A stretch of 64,000 nt of DNA from Asparagopsis taxiformis (taxonomy: Eukaryota > Rhodophyta > Florideophyceae > Bonnemaisoniales > Bonnemaisoniaceae): NCBI GenBank assembly GCA_030407315.1, contig JALQPE010000503.1, positions 39,187-103,186 on the forward strand, read 5' to 3'. Position 1 is the stretch's first letter. Each line of letters begins with the position of its first letter. Below are positions 43,590-53,483 of this stretch, in pieces. The notes below the pieces were generated by a model. It saw only the letters and a program-made list of their open reading frames with translations. It was not told the DNA's origin and made no database searches. A program made the position numbers and the translations under genes.

Positions 43590-44615
43590 GGTTTTGAGTC
43601 TGACTATTTCCGTTGATGCGATATTTTTCATGGGAAGCCTGTTGACTGATGGTGTGTATTGAGCGGAGGATGGAAGAGAGGTACGTGAAGTTTTGAAAGT
43701 ATGCTGTGAGGGAAGGTTGATTTTGAGTCTGACTGTTGTGGTTGATTCCGATGTTGTGTAGATGATGCAGGAATGTTGATGACGGAAGGTAAGTTTCATT
43801 GAGTGCCAAGATGTGCTTTGCGAAGATATGGACTGCTGACTATGATTATTGTTAATTGCAAGGTTTTTGGATCATGGTTTGTATTGTGTGTAGGATGGAT
43901 GAGAGGTACATTTGCGAGTTCTCAGGGTATGTAGCGAGGGAAACGTTGGTTTTCAATCTGACTGTTGCGATTGAATCCGATGTTGCGTAGGTGATGGAGG
44001 AATAGTGATGACGGAAGGTAAGTCACATTGGGCGCCCAGACCGGTTGTGCGAAGATGCGGAATGCTGACTACTTTTCTTGGCTACACGATTACGTGATTT
44101 ATGGTTTTTATTGTGTGCAGGATGGAACAGGTAAAGTAAGTGTGCGAGTTTTGAAAGTAAGCAGCGAGGGAAGGTTGGTTTTGAGTCTGACTATTTCCGT
44201 TGATGCGATATTTTTCATTGGAAGCCTATTGAGTCATGGTGTGTATTGTGTGGAGCGAAGGTAAGTGTGCGAGTTTTGAAAGTATGCTGTGATGGAAGGT
44301 TGGTTTTGAGTCTGACTGTTGTGGTTGATTCCGATGTTGTGTAGATGATGCAGGAATGTTGATGACAGAAGGTAAGTTTTACTGAGCACCAAGACTTGTT
44401 TTGCGAAGATATGGACTGCTGACTTTGATTATTCATTGCAAGGTTTTTGGATCATGGTTTGTATTTTGTGTAGGATGGATGATTCAGTCATCCTCTCGGA
44501 GAGGTAAGTAAGGGAGTTTCTAGGATATCTGTCGTGGTAAGCGTTGCTTTTGAGTCTGACTGTTGTGGTTGATTCTGATGTTGTGTATGTGATGCAGGAG
44601 TGGTGAAGCAGGAAC
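43590..44615 (+). repeat. Micro-exon-like ladder: repeats bounded by splice signals
   Basis: On the plus strand, short purine-rich blocks of 10-31 nt are each preceded by AG and followed by GTA(A/C)GT or a close variant: GATGGAAGAGAG, GAATGTTGATGACGGAAG, GATGGATGAGAG, GATGGAACAG and others. The spacers are mostly about 80-130 nt, near the 77 and 87 nt of the MBL introns, and contain CTGAC branch-like words and (T)GTGTAG or ATGCAG acceptors. At least six blocks occur here; copy 1 (640-1010) and the inverted copy (59760-60170) retain several with their signals. Tandem duplication explains the repetition; kept splice signals suggest transcription and splicing toward the right end. Confidence 0.6.
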
Positions 44616-45189
44616 GGCAGGACTGAAGGAGAGTGAAGAAGGGATGTAGGAAGATGGGGAATGAAGCTGTGAGGTGTTTCTGGTATGTGTATATTTTGGG
44701 GCATACGATAGAAGTGAGAGTGCGTTTCAAGTGGTGTAAGATTTTGCTGACCATGTTCGTGTTTGATGTCTTGATGATTTAATGGGCTGGGGTGGTGTCG
44801 AGGAAAGCGGGGATGGTATTGGGAAGGAGCGTATTTTTTGTAATCTAGGTCGTGAGGGTTCTTGCAGTATGTGCGGATGGTGGTGCATGGCGTTCGGATG
44901 GTAGGGAGAACGCGATAGTGAGGGAGATGGGTGATCGACGATATGCTGACAGGTATTTTGTATTCTGGCTGGATACGTATTTCCTATTCTAACCGGGTAT
45001 TTATTTCCTATTCTAACCGGGTATTTATTTCCTATTCTGACCAGATATGTATTCCCTATTCTAGAGAGACGTATTGTATACGAGCAGTTTCCTAAATGAG
45101 AGAATAAAATACGGTCCGATATGGGCCCTGAATTTACCATCCGCTGTAATTTCTTCCCTCCCGGTTTTCGCTGATATATTGTATACTGG

Positions 45190-45640
45190 ATGTCGGGTCC
45201 TAGTATTCCGCCATATGTACTAGAGAAAGTGGATGTCGGGTCCTAGTATTCCGCCATATGTACTAGAGAAAGTGGATGTCGGGTCCTAGTATTCCGCCAT
45301 ATGTACTAGAGAAAGTGGATGTCGGGTCCTAGTATTCCGCCATATGTACTAGAGAAAGTGGATGTCGGGTCCTAGTATTCCGCCATATGTACTAGAGAAA
45401 GTGGATGTCGGGTCCTAGTATTCCGCCAAACGTACTAGAGAAAGTGGATGTCGGGTCCTAGTATTCCGCCATATGTACTAGAGAAAGTGGATGTCGGGTC
45501 CTAGTATTCCGCCATATGTACTAGAGAAAGTGGATGTCGGGTCCTAGTATTCCGCCATATGTACTAGAGAAAGTGGATGTCGGGCCCTAGTATTCCGCCA
45601 TATGTACTAGAGAAAGTGGACGTCCGCATCCAAAAAATTT
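45190..45640 (+). repeat. 43-bp subterminal tandem array, about ten units
   Basis: Near-identical units GTACTAGAGAAAGTGGATGT, then CGGGTCCTAGTATTCCGCCATAT. The inverted transposon copy has about five units (58970-59190) and copy 1 two or three around its solo LTR, so the number varies. Likely transposase-binding repeats. Confidence 0.92.
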
Positions 45641-45749
45641 TTATTTTTTTTTGGACGCGGACGTTCATTTGTTCTAGTAAATCTCGGGGCCGACTAGGAC
45701 CCGTACTAGAGAGACTGGACGTCCGCGTCCACTTCCGAAAACACAGACG
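45641..45749 (-). repeat. Right terminal inverted repeat
   Basis: Contains GGACGCGGACG and GGACGTCCGCGTCC words and ends CAGACG at 45749. Same terminus at 2510 and, inverted, at 58841. Confidence 0.85.
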
Positions 45750-46129
45750 TAGCGCGATGGATCCTCGCGGGGAATTGTGGTCGCCTCCACGCGTGGCTGC
45801 CCACACGACGGATTCCGCAACTGTGATACCGCCGGCGGCTGCGGTCGAGACCGATTCAGAAGCCCACGGGCGTTGGCTCGGTTGACCGGCTGGGAGTGCT
45901 GAACCGACAGCGCTCCCAGTCGGTAGCCTTGTCCCGGTGGGCGGAAGGCCACTCCCGGTCGCCTGACGGCGTTAAAAGAAGCGGGAAGGTGGTCCACTAC
46001 CGCGGAGACGAAATGCCCTAGGGCAATCCACGTGCACTCCCGCCGGAGGAGGCTCACGGCGGGCAATTGGGGAAATGTGCGAGCGATCCCCAATTGGAGA
46101 TCGAAACGGAGCAGCGGGTATCCGGTAAG
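45750..46129. other. Unassigned sequence right of the giant element
   Basis: GC-rich; open on minus for ~115 codons (to 46093) with no recognised motif. It may be an interior piece of the family-B LTR element that follows. Confidence 0.4.
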
Positions 46130-46735
46130 GGAACTGCCGCCGCCGTTTAGTTGTAATTTAAACGACCACGGTCGAAAGATTTGGAACCGAGACGATCTGC
46201 CTTTATTGTAGCTTAGTGGTCAGTCCGTTGACCTTAAATGGTCAACGAGACTGCCGGGACCGGACCAGGACCAATGGTCCCGGTCCGGCGTCCAATGGAC
46301 CTTGTGGGGTATTTATGCGGCCCAGGGGCCTTACAGAATAAGCTGCTACGTTGCTACGTGTAAAATAATAGAAACGGCCAGATGTAACGTACACGTGCAT
46401 AGTTGTAACGGGAGAATCCTCCCACTCGCACACGTGTGTGAATAATCGCACCTATATCGCTACACGTTGCACGCTCGCCGAAGGGTCCCGCGCAAGCAAT
46501 GTGGCCCGGTGCCAATGCAAGGCGGCACGTGCCCATTCGCCCTTGGGCGACAATTCCTTTGCCACGTCACCGTGGCTAGTGATTACCAACGCGGCTCTTC
46601 GCGGCTGATTCCTTATCGATCACCCACTCACGCTCTCGAGCGTACTGCTTAAGCGACCCCTCCTGGCGCCCATTCCAGACGCCTGAAATTATCCTCCCTT
46701 GACCGCTCGCAGCGCAATACGGGACGAGTCCCACA
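46130..46735 (-). mobile_element. LTR family B
   Basis: In minus orientation it starts TGTGGGACTCGTC at 46735, directly after a polypurine tract, and contains a GCATAAATACC promoter box (~46310), a polyadenylation-like CAATAAAGG (~46205) and GC-rich inverted words (GGACCATTGGTCC). The far boundary is a guess because no second copy is in the window. Confidence 0.5.
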
Positions 46736-46750
46736 CTCTCCCCTTCTTAA
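46736..46750 (-). promoter_or_regulatory. Polypurine tract of the family-B element
   Basis: Minus strand reads AAGAAGGGGAGAG immediately before the LTR start, which marks 46130-46735 as a 3' LTR. The interior of that element is lost; only ~90 bases remain before the family-A LTR. Confidence 0.6.
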
Positions 46751-46827
46751 ACTGGCGCGCTCCTGCGCGCAGGTATCATGTATCCATCAACTCCCCCACC
46801 TTCTTTCTCCTCCTCCTCACAGCGACT

Positions 46828-47509
46828 TGTAGCAGGTAGAAATCCGCTGGAGCGGCAAACCACCCGACAGGTGTCCCGAGCCTCGGTAGAGGAAGTGGTA
46901 GAGCAGATGAACCTTATAGGTACCCAGCGGGTAGTCTCGTAAGAGAGAAGGTGTCGTTACCCGGAGGGGGTTGTGCGACAAAGGGGTGCTCACGCGAGAG
47001 GCGTATGGATAGAGCGAGTGACGTAATCTGTCGAGCTGTTGGCTAACCCTAAGGTTTTCCCGGAGAGGGGTTGAACAATAGGTATGCGAACACTGTTCCA
47101 GTGGGTCGTAATTCCACTTGAGTTTACGTTACTCTAGAAACCGTGCCTACTGGCTATTCCAGTGGCCGTTTTATACTAAGTCTACTGTAAGCTAGGGTTA
47201 GTGGTTAGGAATAAATATCCAGATAGTGACCAATCAGAACCCAATTACTGGCGCTCGCCTACCTGCGAGATCATTGCCAATAGGCTTAATTGTAATGTAT
47301 GGCTGATCAGCCTAAGTTAAAATTTGCCCCTTGTGGGGTCTTGGCCGGGGCCGATAGGCCCGAGTGGGGTTATTTGTCAGCCTTAGCTTGTCCCAAGTAT
47401 AGGAAACACGCCAGTTGGCTGGTGCCTTCTGATTGGCACATCCCTTAAGTGGGCACCCAATAGGGAAGCGACACGGCTCGATCAGCGAGGACCGCCAGGC
47501 GGTACGACA
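46828..47509 (-). mobile_element. LTR family A, inverted copy
   Basis: 682 bp, minus orientation TGTCGTACCGCC ... CCTGCTACA, colinear with 61382-62053. The flanks (GGGCG outside the start, AGTCG outside the end) do not form a clean target duplication, so it is a remnant rather than a tidy solo LTR. Confidence 0.82.
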
Positions 47510-48060
47510 CCGCCCCCTCCTGAGAGATTTGTCGTCCCAACAAAATTTGATCAATAAAAAATTACAATCTTTGGCTGTGGCCGTTGCATGTGCAATTCAA
47601 AATTTTCCCGCGCGCGGCGCGTGCACACTAAATGTGTTGTCCATCTGACTCTTCCCGAGTTCCGCTCGACCGTTTCCCATTGGAATCAACACCTGTTGTA
47701 GGTTCATCATCGCTCTAACGCGAAATAGCGTATTCACCCCTTCGGTGTCCAACTGCGTCCAAGCATTCGCGTCCTTTCCGTTATCCCTCAAGGGTTGTTG
47801 CATCCATCTGCTAAATAATTAGCCGCGTGATCGCACGAGCGGTGCCAATTCGAGGTTTGCATTCGTCATTCCGGCCAATTGCCTAACGTTCCCGACTCAG
47901 GGTTTGAATCCTCGAACTCCTTCACCGTAAGGTTATTAAGCCATCAGGCAGTGCATCCATCCCGCTTCAGGGTTTTTATTCGCATCCTTCATCGCCACCA
48001 CTGGCTTAAGATGATCCCTCGTGCTCCGGTTCAATCGACTCCTCCTCTGAGAAGTCAGAT
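47510..48060. other. No recognisable gene
   Basis: Contains GCGCGCGGCGCG and assorted short frames; plus frames of 232 aa starting at 47879 overlap the better supported ORF in another frame. Confidence 0.45.
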
Positions 48061-48822
48061 ATGGGTTCTCCCAATCGTCCTACGACGCGCTCGAGCGCTG
48101 CTCGTCGTTCCACGACTCGTCACCAACCGTCCTCCTCCCGTACTGGGGCTGATCGTTCAGCTGCTAAGTCAACCTCGGCTCCGGCCGCCAACGTTCCATC
48201 CGCCCCAGCGGCTCAACCGTCTACTCGGTCCCGCTCAGCCGCTTCGAAGGCTCCCTCTGCCCAAGCATCGCCCGTTGGCAAGGTCGTCGAGTCTCCCTCT
48301 CGCTCCGAGAAGACAGCCACCCCACCTGGGACAAAGACGCAAGTGCGTAAGCTCGGTCCCGCCGACTCGCCGGCTTCGCCGAAGAAATCCACTGCTGTCG
48401 TCGCTGCAAAGCCTTTACCGGCTAACGCGTCATCGCGTGGAGGCGGATCCGCCAAGACGCCCGACCCATCTCCTCAAGGAGTTATGCCGGCCGATGCCGA
48501 TGAAGTTGTTGAGGTTATCGCCAAAGGGGGCGCTGTTGCAAAGCCTACGAGGCAGTCTGCCGTCAGGCCGTCGCTGAGTTCTCGGCCTTCGTTGCCCCGC
48601 CCTTCTCCTCCTGCAGTGCGTACCTCTGTTGGTAATCCATCCGGTCGTCTTGCCTCTTCGGCTGCGGACAAGTCCGATAACCCCTATGAGGAGTACCATC
48701 GTCGAAACCAGCAGATTCTGGCAGACGCGCGCAAGCGCAGAGACGCTGAATTGCGTAACGCAGCCGCCCAAGCGGAAGCAGAAAGGCCAAGTAAGCAGGC
48801 TGATGTGCCGGTGTCGGTTTGA
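48061..48822 (+). CDS. Low-complexity basic protein, possible Gag-like ORF (253 aa)
   Basis: ATG start (MGSPNRPTTRSSAARRS). The first ~200 residues are rich in Ser, Ala, Pro, Arg and Thr without domain motifs; the last ~40 are a charged helix (EEYHRRNQQILADARKRRDA). Codon choice is GC-rich. It has the disordered look of a retroelement Gag N-terminus, but no zinc knuckle or capsid motif follows and it ends before the GGTCC-rich stretch. Not recognised; real-gene status is uncertain. Confidence 0.42.
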   Translation: MGSPNRPTTRSSAARRSTTRHQPSSSRTGADRSAAKSTSAPAANVPSAPAAQPSTRSRSAASKAPSAQASPVGKVVESPSRSEKTATPPGTKTQVRKLGPADSPASPKKSTAVVAAKPLPANASSRGGGSAKTPDPSPQGVMPADADEVVEVIAKGGAVAKPTRQSAVRPSLSSRPSLPRPSPPAVRTSVGNPSGRLASSAADKSDNPYEEYHRRNQQILADARKRRDAELRNAAAQAEAERPSKQADVPVSV

Positions 48823-48984
48823 TGGTCATCAGCGTTTGCTGTTACGGAATGCACCTTTGCAACGCTGATGCGTACCCATTGTGGGCTGCAGCTGGTAAGC
48901 TGATCCTGTTTCCGCCTTGGGAGATGTCCAAACAACGTTCGAAGGCCAGAACCCGGATACTAGTGCGTATCAGAGACAAATAAA

Positions 48985-49110
48985 AATTTGGTCCGAGTGG
49001 TCCAATAAACAACCCGACTGGTCCAAACTGAGGACCACTTGGTCCAGAAGTGGTCCACTTGGACCCTATAAGTGGTCCAAATGGGTTCGGAATGGTCCGC
49101 CTGGTCCTTG
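48985..49110. repeat. Cluster of TGGTCCA/TTGGACC words
   Basis: About ten GGTCC/GGACC words fall within ~125 bases on both strands (TGGTCCGAGTGGTCCAATAA, CTTGGTCCAGAAGTGGTCCA and so on). A dense short-motif cluster of unknown role. Confidence 0.7.
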
Positions 49111-49623
49111 GGTCGACGCCGGCGGCGTTGCACACGAGATCTGATACCAACGATGCTGTTGTTCCAAGGAGTGCATTGCACTTGATTTGATCAACGCACA
49201 ACAGTGCTACCGCCGCCGTCGCGGCTCAAAAATCAAAATTTTAGAATTTCTGGCCTTCGCCCTCTCGGCAATTTTTGGCCGCCGGCGGCCAAATTAAATT
49301 TTTGAATTTCTGGCCGGTATCGGCTGATCAAAAAGTGCCATTTTTGGCTTCCGACCAGCGGTGAAATTGTCCGCCCTTTTTTGGCTTGACCTTCCGAGGC
49401 TCGGTAACTCCACCTGGTGGATTCCTTGTTAGGTTCTCGTCCCTGCGGGGTTATGCGACTTCTTCCCTCTTTTGGGTGTGCGCGTGCGCGCTCTGCGCGA
49501 TGGCTTGTCACCTTTGCGGTGTTGCGTTCGACGGAAATACCGTGATGCCCATTCGGGGGGAACGTTTGCACGTTGCGTCCATGTTGGCTTGCGGTAGCCA
49601 TACCATTTCACAAGGAACCATTG
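49111..49623. other. No gene; contains a block resembling the giant element repeat
   Basis: At 49235-49350 the words CAAAATTTTAGAATTTCTGG and GGCCGCCGGCGGCC resemble part of the palindromic unit of the giant element. No gene seen. Confidence 0.45.
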
Positions 49624-50423
49624 TGTAGGACCAGCCGGGGTGGCGATCGCTAGGGGAGTTCTAGAATTGCAGCCGTGTCAGGGCGAGGTGAACCGTAACG
49701 CGCTGGTTGAACTTGCGTTCGCGCGTCGCTCGGTCGCGCTGGCGAACGGGTGGTACAACGGCGGAACGCGTAGGGAACGATCGCAACACGGGATTCGCGG
49801 GCCGGCGCAAGCCGTGATCTCAGGGTGAGATCACCGAGTAAACTCGAGCACAACGCGATCCACACAGGGGTCGTAAATCCCTGGCCTAGTGGCGTGCGAC
49901 GCAACGCGCGCTATCGCGGTGCGACGCGGTTCGACGATCGTTTATGCGCAGCGCGCACGCGAACGTCGGCGATCGTGAGCAACCCGCACGCAACGTTTCA
50001 ACGCAATCGGTCCTCGCGATTCGCTAAACGCTTAACTCGTAGCTGCGAAGATGCTGGCTGTTTATTGGTAAGGTGCGAAGCTGAACGACCATTAATAGCT
50101 AACTACTAAAGGACAGGCTGTCCTACCGTGGCCGGCCGGCGGCCGCTCGCTCGCACGCGAAAAAGGGAAATATTTGGGAAAAAGACTTTCGTCATAAAAA
50201 ACCCAAAAAGGGGAAATAAAGGGAAATTTGCAAAAGGCGCTACACGTGGCGCCAAGCTCGCAGGTTCGTTCGCGCGCACGCGCTCGCTCAGGCGCGCCGT
50301 GACACGTAATCGGTTCGCCACGCGTACGCTCGCTTGCTAACTAACTCAGCGCGGATGCACGCGGACTCAACTCGTCGATATCGCTCAACCCGCGTTCGCG
50401 TTAGCGGCATAAAGTGCACCACA
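49624..50423 (+). mobile_element. LTR family C, copy 2 (5' LTR)
   Basis: Starts TGTAGGACCAGCCGGGG, ends GCACCACA, ~800 bp. It matches 17643-18769 apart from the extra block in that copy. A gag-like gene follows, so this is the 5' LTR of a truncated element. Confidence 0.75.
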
Positions 50424-50605
50424 CTCCCCCCGACTAACATCACAGCGCGTCCCCGCGCGTCATCTCTTCCTGCGTATCCTTTGCCTTTTCCTTCTCTCTG
50501 TCCACTCTTCTCCTGTCGATCCTCTCCCTCTCTTTCTATCCTTCTTCTCTCCTCGGTCACTCGCATTCGTTGTTTCGCTCGTCGTCGCACGCGGTCGCTT
50601 TCGCC
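50424..50605 (+). other. Leader of the family-C element
   Basis: Pyrimidine-rich leader (TTTTCCTTCTCTCTGTCCAC type) between LTR and the gag-like ATG. The first bases after the LTR are CTCCCCCC, which do not match the TGGTCT primer site of the two gypsy families here. Confidence 0.5.
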
Positions 50606-51397
50606 ATGGCGCAGGACGGTGATACTCTCCCCAGCTGGCTGCGCGCCAGCGTTCCTTCCGGTGAAGAAGCTGCGACGCCGATACGTTCGCCATCGGCGGC
50701 TCCGCGTCCCGCTTCGCCATCTCCTATGAGCCCCGAGAGCCCATTTTATCTGTCAATGGCCCAAGCTTCATCTGCCAGCGCGCCGGTTGCCGCGTCGTCA
50801 AGTGCGCATAACGCGGATAATGTCGGTGCGTCATCGGGTGTTGTTGCGACAGTGGATGTAACCGCTACACCCGCGGCTGGGAGTCGTGCCAACGTTGGCG
50901 TGCCTCTTCGTTCCGTACCTGCCCCTTCTTCCGTGTCGCTCCCTTCGGCCGCGCAGCGCGTCCCCGTCGCCGCTCCGCGTGCGCGTTACGACGACCCTTC
51001 TGCGTTCCGGTTCTTGCCGCGCGCGATGCCAACTTGGTCCGAATTGAGTCGCGTCCAATATTTTCCTCGGCGTTTCCTATGGACGCGTATCGCCGATGTC
51101 AACCGCTATGCGGTATTACCTGGCCACAAGAACGCGCAAGCCGTATGGGATGCGCGACGCGAGGCGGCGTGGTGCGACTTGGCTGTACCTTCGAACCTTC
51201 CTTGCGACACTTACTTCCTGGAGGACGCGGCGGATGAGCGGTTGGTGCGTCACTTGGCGCGTCTTCGCACAATGCGCCGCGACGAGTTCGCGCATCTTGA
51301 CCCCTGGGCGGCGGCGCCTAGCGCCGGTTTCTTGTTGGACGGCGGCGTCCACTACGGTGTTGAAAAGGGGGCCTCAGACAGTACTGCGAGACAGTGA
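50606..51397 (+). pseudogene. Family-C Gag-like protein, truncated (264 aa)
   Basis: ATG in good context (GCCATGG). The first ~125 residues are Ser/Ala/Pro-rich; the rest looks folded: YDDPSAFRFLPRAMPTWSEL, FPRRFLWTRIADVNRY, AVWDARREAAWCDLAV, DERLVRHLARLRTMRRDEFA. No zinc knuckle is reached. The last ~9 codons read into the GACAGT repeat that begins at 51366, so the gene is cut by that repeat. It presumably formed the capsid of the element; I do not recognise the exact family. Confidence 0.62.
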
Positions 51398-52060
51398 TTT
51401 TTACTGTCTGAGACAGTAAAAATCACTATGCGGCAAATGAAAATTAATGCCACACTTGGAGACAGTGATTTGCACTGTCTGGCAGACAGTACGGAACACT
51501 GTCTGCAGACAGTAAAAAACACTGTCTCACAGTACTGTCTGAGGCAGTGAATGGAGACAGTAAAAATTAATGATTTATTCAATAGTTGGATATGATGTAA
51601 TTTACTGTACTGGGCAGTGTTGGCGGATAGTGTTTTGTATTGGCCAAGGCAACATGGCCGGATAGTGAAATACGCTGCCTGGGACAATAGATGGAACCAA
51701 CACGGTGCACTGTCCTGGGCAGTACCTGGAGACAGTGATTTTCACTGTCCTGGGCAGTACCTGGAGACAGTGATTTTCACTGTCCTGGGCAGTACCTGGA
51801 GACAGTGATTTTCACTGTCCTGGGCAGTACCTGGAGACAGTGATTTTCACTGCCCTGGGCAGCACCTGTAGACAATATTTCGTGCTGCCCTGGGCAGCAC
51901 CTGTAGACAGTACTTTGTGCTGCCCTGGGCAGCACCTGGAGACAGTACTTTGTGCTGCCCTGGGCAGCACCTGGAGACAGTATTCGTGCTGCCCTGGCAG
52001 CACCTGGAGACAGTAAAAGTAGTGTCCTGATATAGTAAAATTCGGTGTCTGGGAGTGGTG
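51366..52060. repeat. GACAGT hairpin repeat with a 35-bp tandem core
   Basis: From ~51715 to 52015 units of about 35 bp repeat, each with GACAGTGATTTTCACTGTC (a hairpin) plus CTGGGCAGTACCTGGA; later units drift to TGCCCTGGGCAGCACCTG. The left part is the irregular form also seen at 1-420. It interrupts the family-C Gag. Confidence 0.88.
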
Positions 52061-52734
52061 GATGAGATGGAGCATCACGCTGTCGTGGGCATCTTTCTGG
52101 GGTAGAGGAAGGCAGTTCTAGCGCTATGAGGATGGGGCATGGACGGTATTCATATGGGAATGGACAGAATAGTACGGCTAGGAATTTTTATTTCGTAGTG
52201 ACTATGAGCTAGCGAGAGGTATACGCGGTAGGATAGGCAGCAATCTAAGAGGGTGCGATATGGGAAGCTTCACTCTGGATTTGTTTATTTGCGCAGGCTA
52301 CATTGAGAATAAACAATCCCTATGTTAAAAATGCTACTACAACTAACACTATTCCGACGAGTAAAACTAAAACTACTAGAAAAGTCTACAAATCTATAAC
52401 CTGATTGAGCTGCATGAATAAGCTAGGAAATGAAGAGAAGAAGAAAAAATGATGTAGAGAAAGGAAACAAGTTAGTGACGTTGAATTGGAGAGGGAAATT
52501 GATGGTGATTAGGAGACTAACGTACCTTAACAAATACCATTGCATCCCAAATTGAGATATGTACTCACAGGCAGGAAAGAAAAGAAAAGTAGTGGAGAAG
52601 TGGTAAGAGAGAAAGATAAATGAAAGTAGAAGTGGAACACTCACCGACTGGAAACCTGAGAAAGAGAAACAAATAGAAAACTGGGTTAGTGGCGTGAGTT
52701 GTGGAAACGTACCATCATGGTTCATGTAGTATAC
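52061..52734. other. No recognisable gene
   Basis: AT-rich spacer with short frames; nothing supported between the hairpin array and the gypsy LTR. Confidence 0.5.
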
Positions 52735-53384
52735 GTGGCAATTCCGAAATTGCAAATAATTACGATTTCCGCGGAATTACGAATTTCCGCGGACCCGAGC
52801 GATAACAGCAATGCACGAACATTGCTGGCGCGTGCGCGCGCGCAACCGGCACACGTGTGCAACGAACGTACTGGCAACGGCCAACGGACCAACGGGTCCC
52901 TACGTGTGACCCACAAGGTCCTTTCCCATTCGGGGACGTTACGAGCAGTGTTTACACTGTAAAGCGATGCCATCGTGGCCATATAGGTATTGGCATCGTA
53001 CCGGGAGGGAAAGGGGACAAGACAACGATCGAGCAACGGCTCTAGTCTACGACTGACTTCTACGTTTTACGTTTACGTTCTGCCTAACGAGGCTTCGTCT
53101 CCGTCGAGCTGCGTACTCCCTACCCATCGCCGCACGTAAGGCTGATTGCGTGTAGTGCCTCCGGGCTTGGTTGAGAGCGCCTCCGGTGACGTACCACCTC
53201 GTTTGCTAACGTAATCCTCGCGTGGATTGTTGCGTCGTGACGCTCGTGTCTACTCGCTAACCACTCTACCTTCTACCGTTCTAACAATACAGTCAAACAC
53301 CAGCGGGTGGACTGCTCGTTTCGTTTCGTAAGGACAGCGTGTCCGTAGCTCGTACCAGCTATCTAGAACTAACGTTGTTCCACA
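52735..53384 (+). mobile_element. 5' LTR of the gypsy element
   Basis: Right edge is well set: GTTCCACA followed by the primer site. Left edge is proposed at TGTAGTATACGTGG (TGTGGAAACG at 52700 is the alternative). It includes TTCCGCGGAA palindromes near 52775. No 3' LTR is available for comparison. Confidence 0.5.
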
Positions 53385-53385
53385 C

Positions 53386-53404
53386 TGGTCTTCCGACCTA
53401 GAAG
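53386..53404 (+). promoter_or_regulatory. Primer-binding site of the gypsy element
   Basis: TGGTCTTCCGACCTAGAAG, starting TGG as a tRNA CCA end requires, and nearly the same as TGGTCTCTCGACCTAGAAC of the family-A element. Both probably use the same tRNA. Confidence 0.72.
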
Positions 53405-53483
53405 TTGCTACGAGCATAACGACAACCAACGAGGTTGAGCTCTTTTACGTTAAACGAAAGCTACGTGCTACAGACGACGGTCT

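Larger units (their letters stand above)
42908..45180. other. Long 5' side of the transposase gene, right arm of the element
   Basis: No large ORF. It holds the presumed transposase promoter, the 38-bp palindrome, the splice-signal ladder and, at 44950-45060, repeated GTATTTATTTCCTATTCTAA words. Minus frames of 80-137 aa occur, but they change between the three copies of this arm through small indels and I do not take them as genes. Confidence 0.6.
22595..45749. mobile_element. Giant Plavaka/CACTA-like transposon with DNA/chromatin-modifying cargo
   Basis: The ends are inverted copies: left CGTCTGTGTTCTCGGAAATG, right (minus strand) CGTCTGTGTTTTCGGAAGTG, both followed by GACGCGGACGTCCA and CTCTAGTAC, 33 matches in 35 bases. 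Both flanks carry TA next to the end, compatible with a TA target duplication, though 2 bp is weak evidence. The interval is 23,155 bp and holds a transposase and three other large ORFs. The internal repeat also contains GGACGTCC, as do the ends. The alternative is a smaller Plavaka-like element with an independent 24190-37275 module nested in it; the other two copies in the window keep only the right end, so they cannot decide. Confidence 0.6.

Noticed and set aside
43471..44754. Minus-strand ORFs of 80-112 aa in the right arm
   Set aside because: They overlap the plus-strand ladder, differ by indels among the three copies and show no motif.
45190..45640. CRISPR-like appearance of regular repeats
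   Set aside because: Units are contiguous without unique spacers, in a eukaryotic transposon end; this is a tandem satellite.
47879..48577. 232-aa overlapping ORF
   Set aside because: Overlaps the 253-aa frame at 48061-48822, has arginine/leucine/proline bias typical of an off-frame reading of GC-rich sequence.
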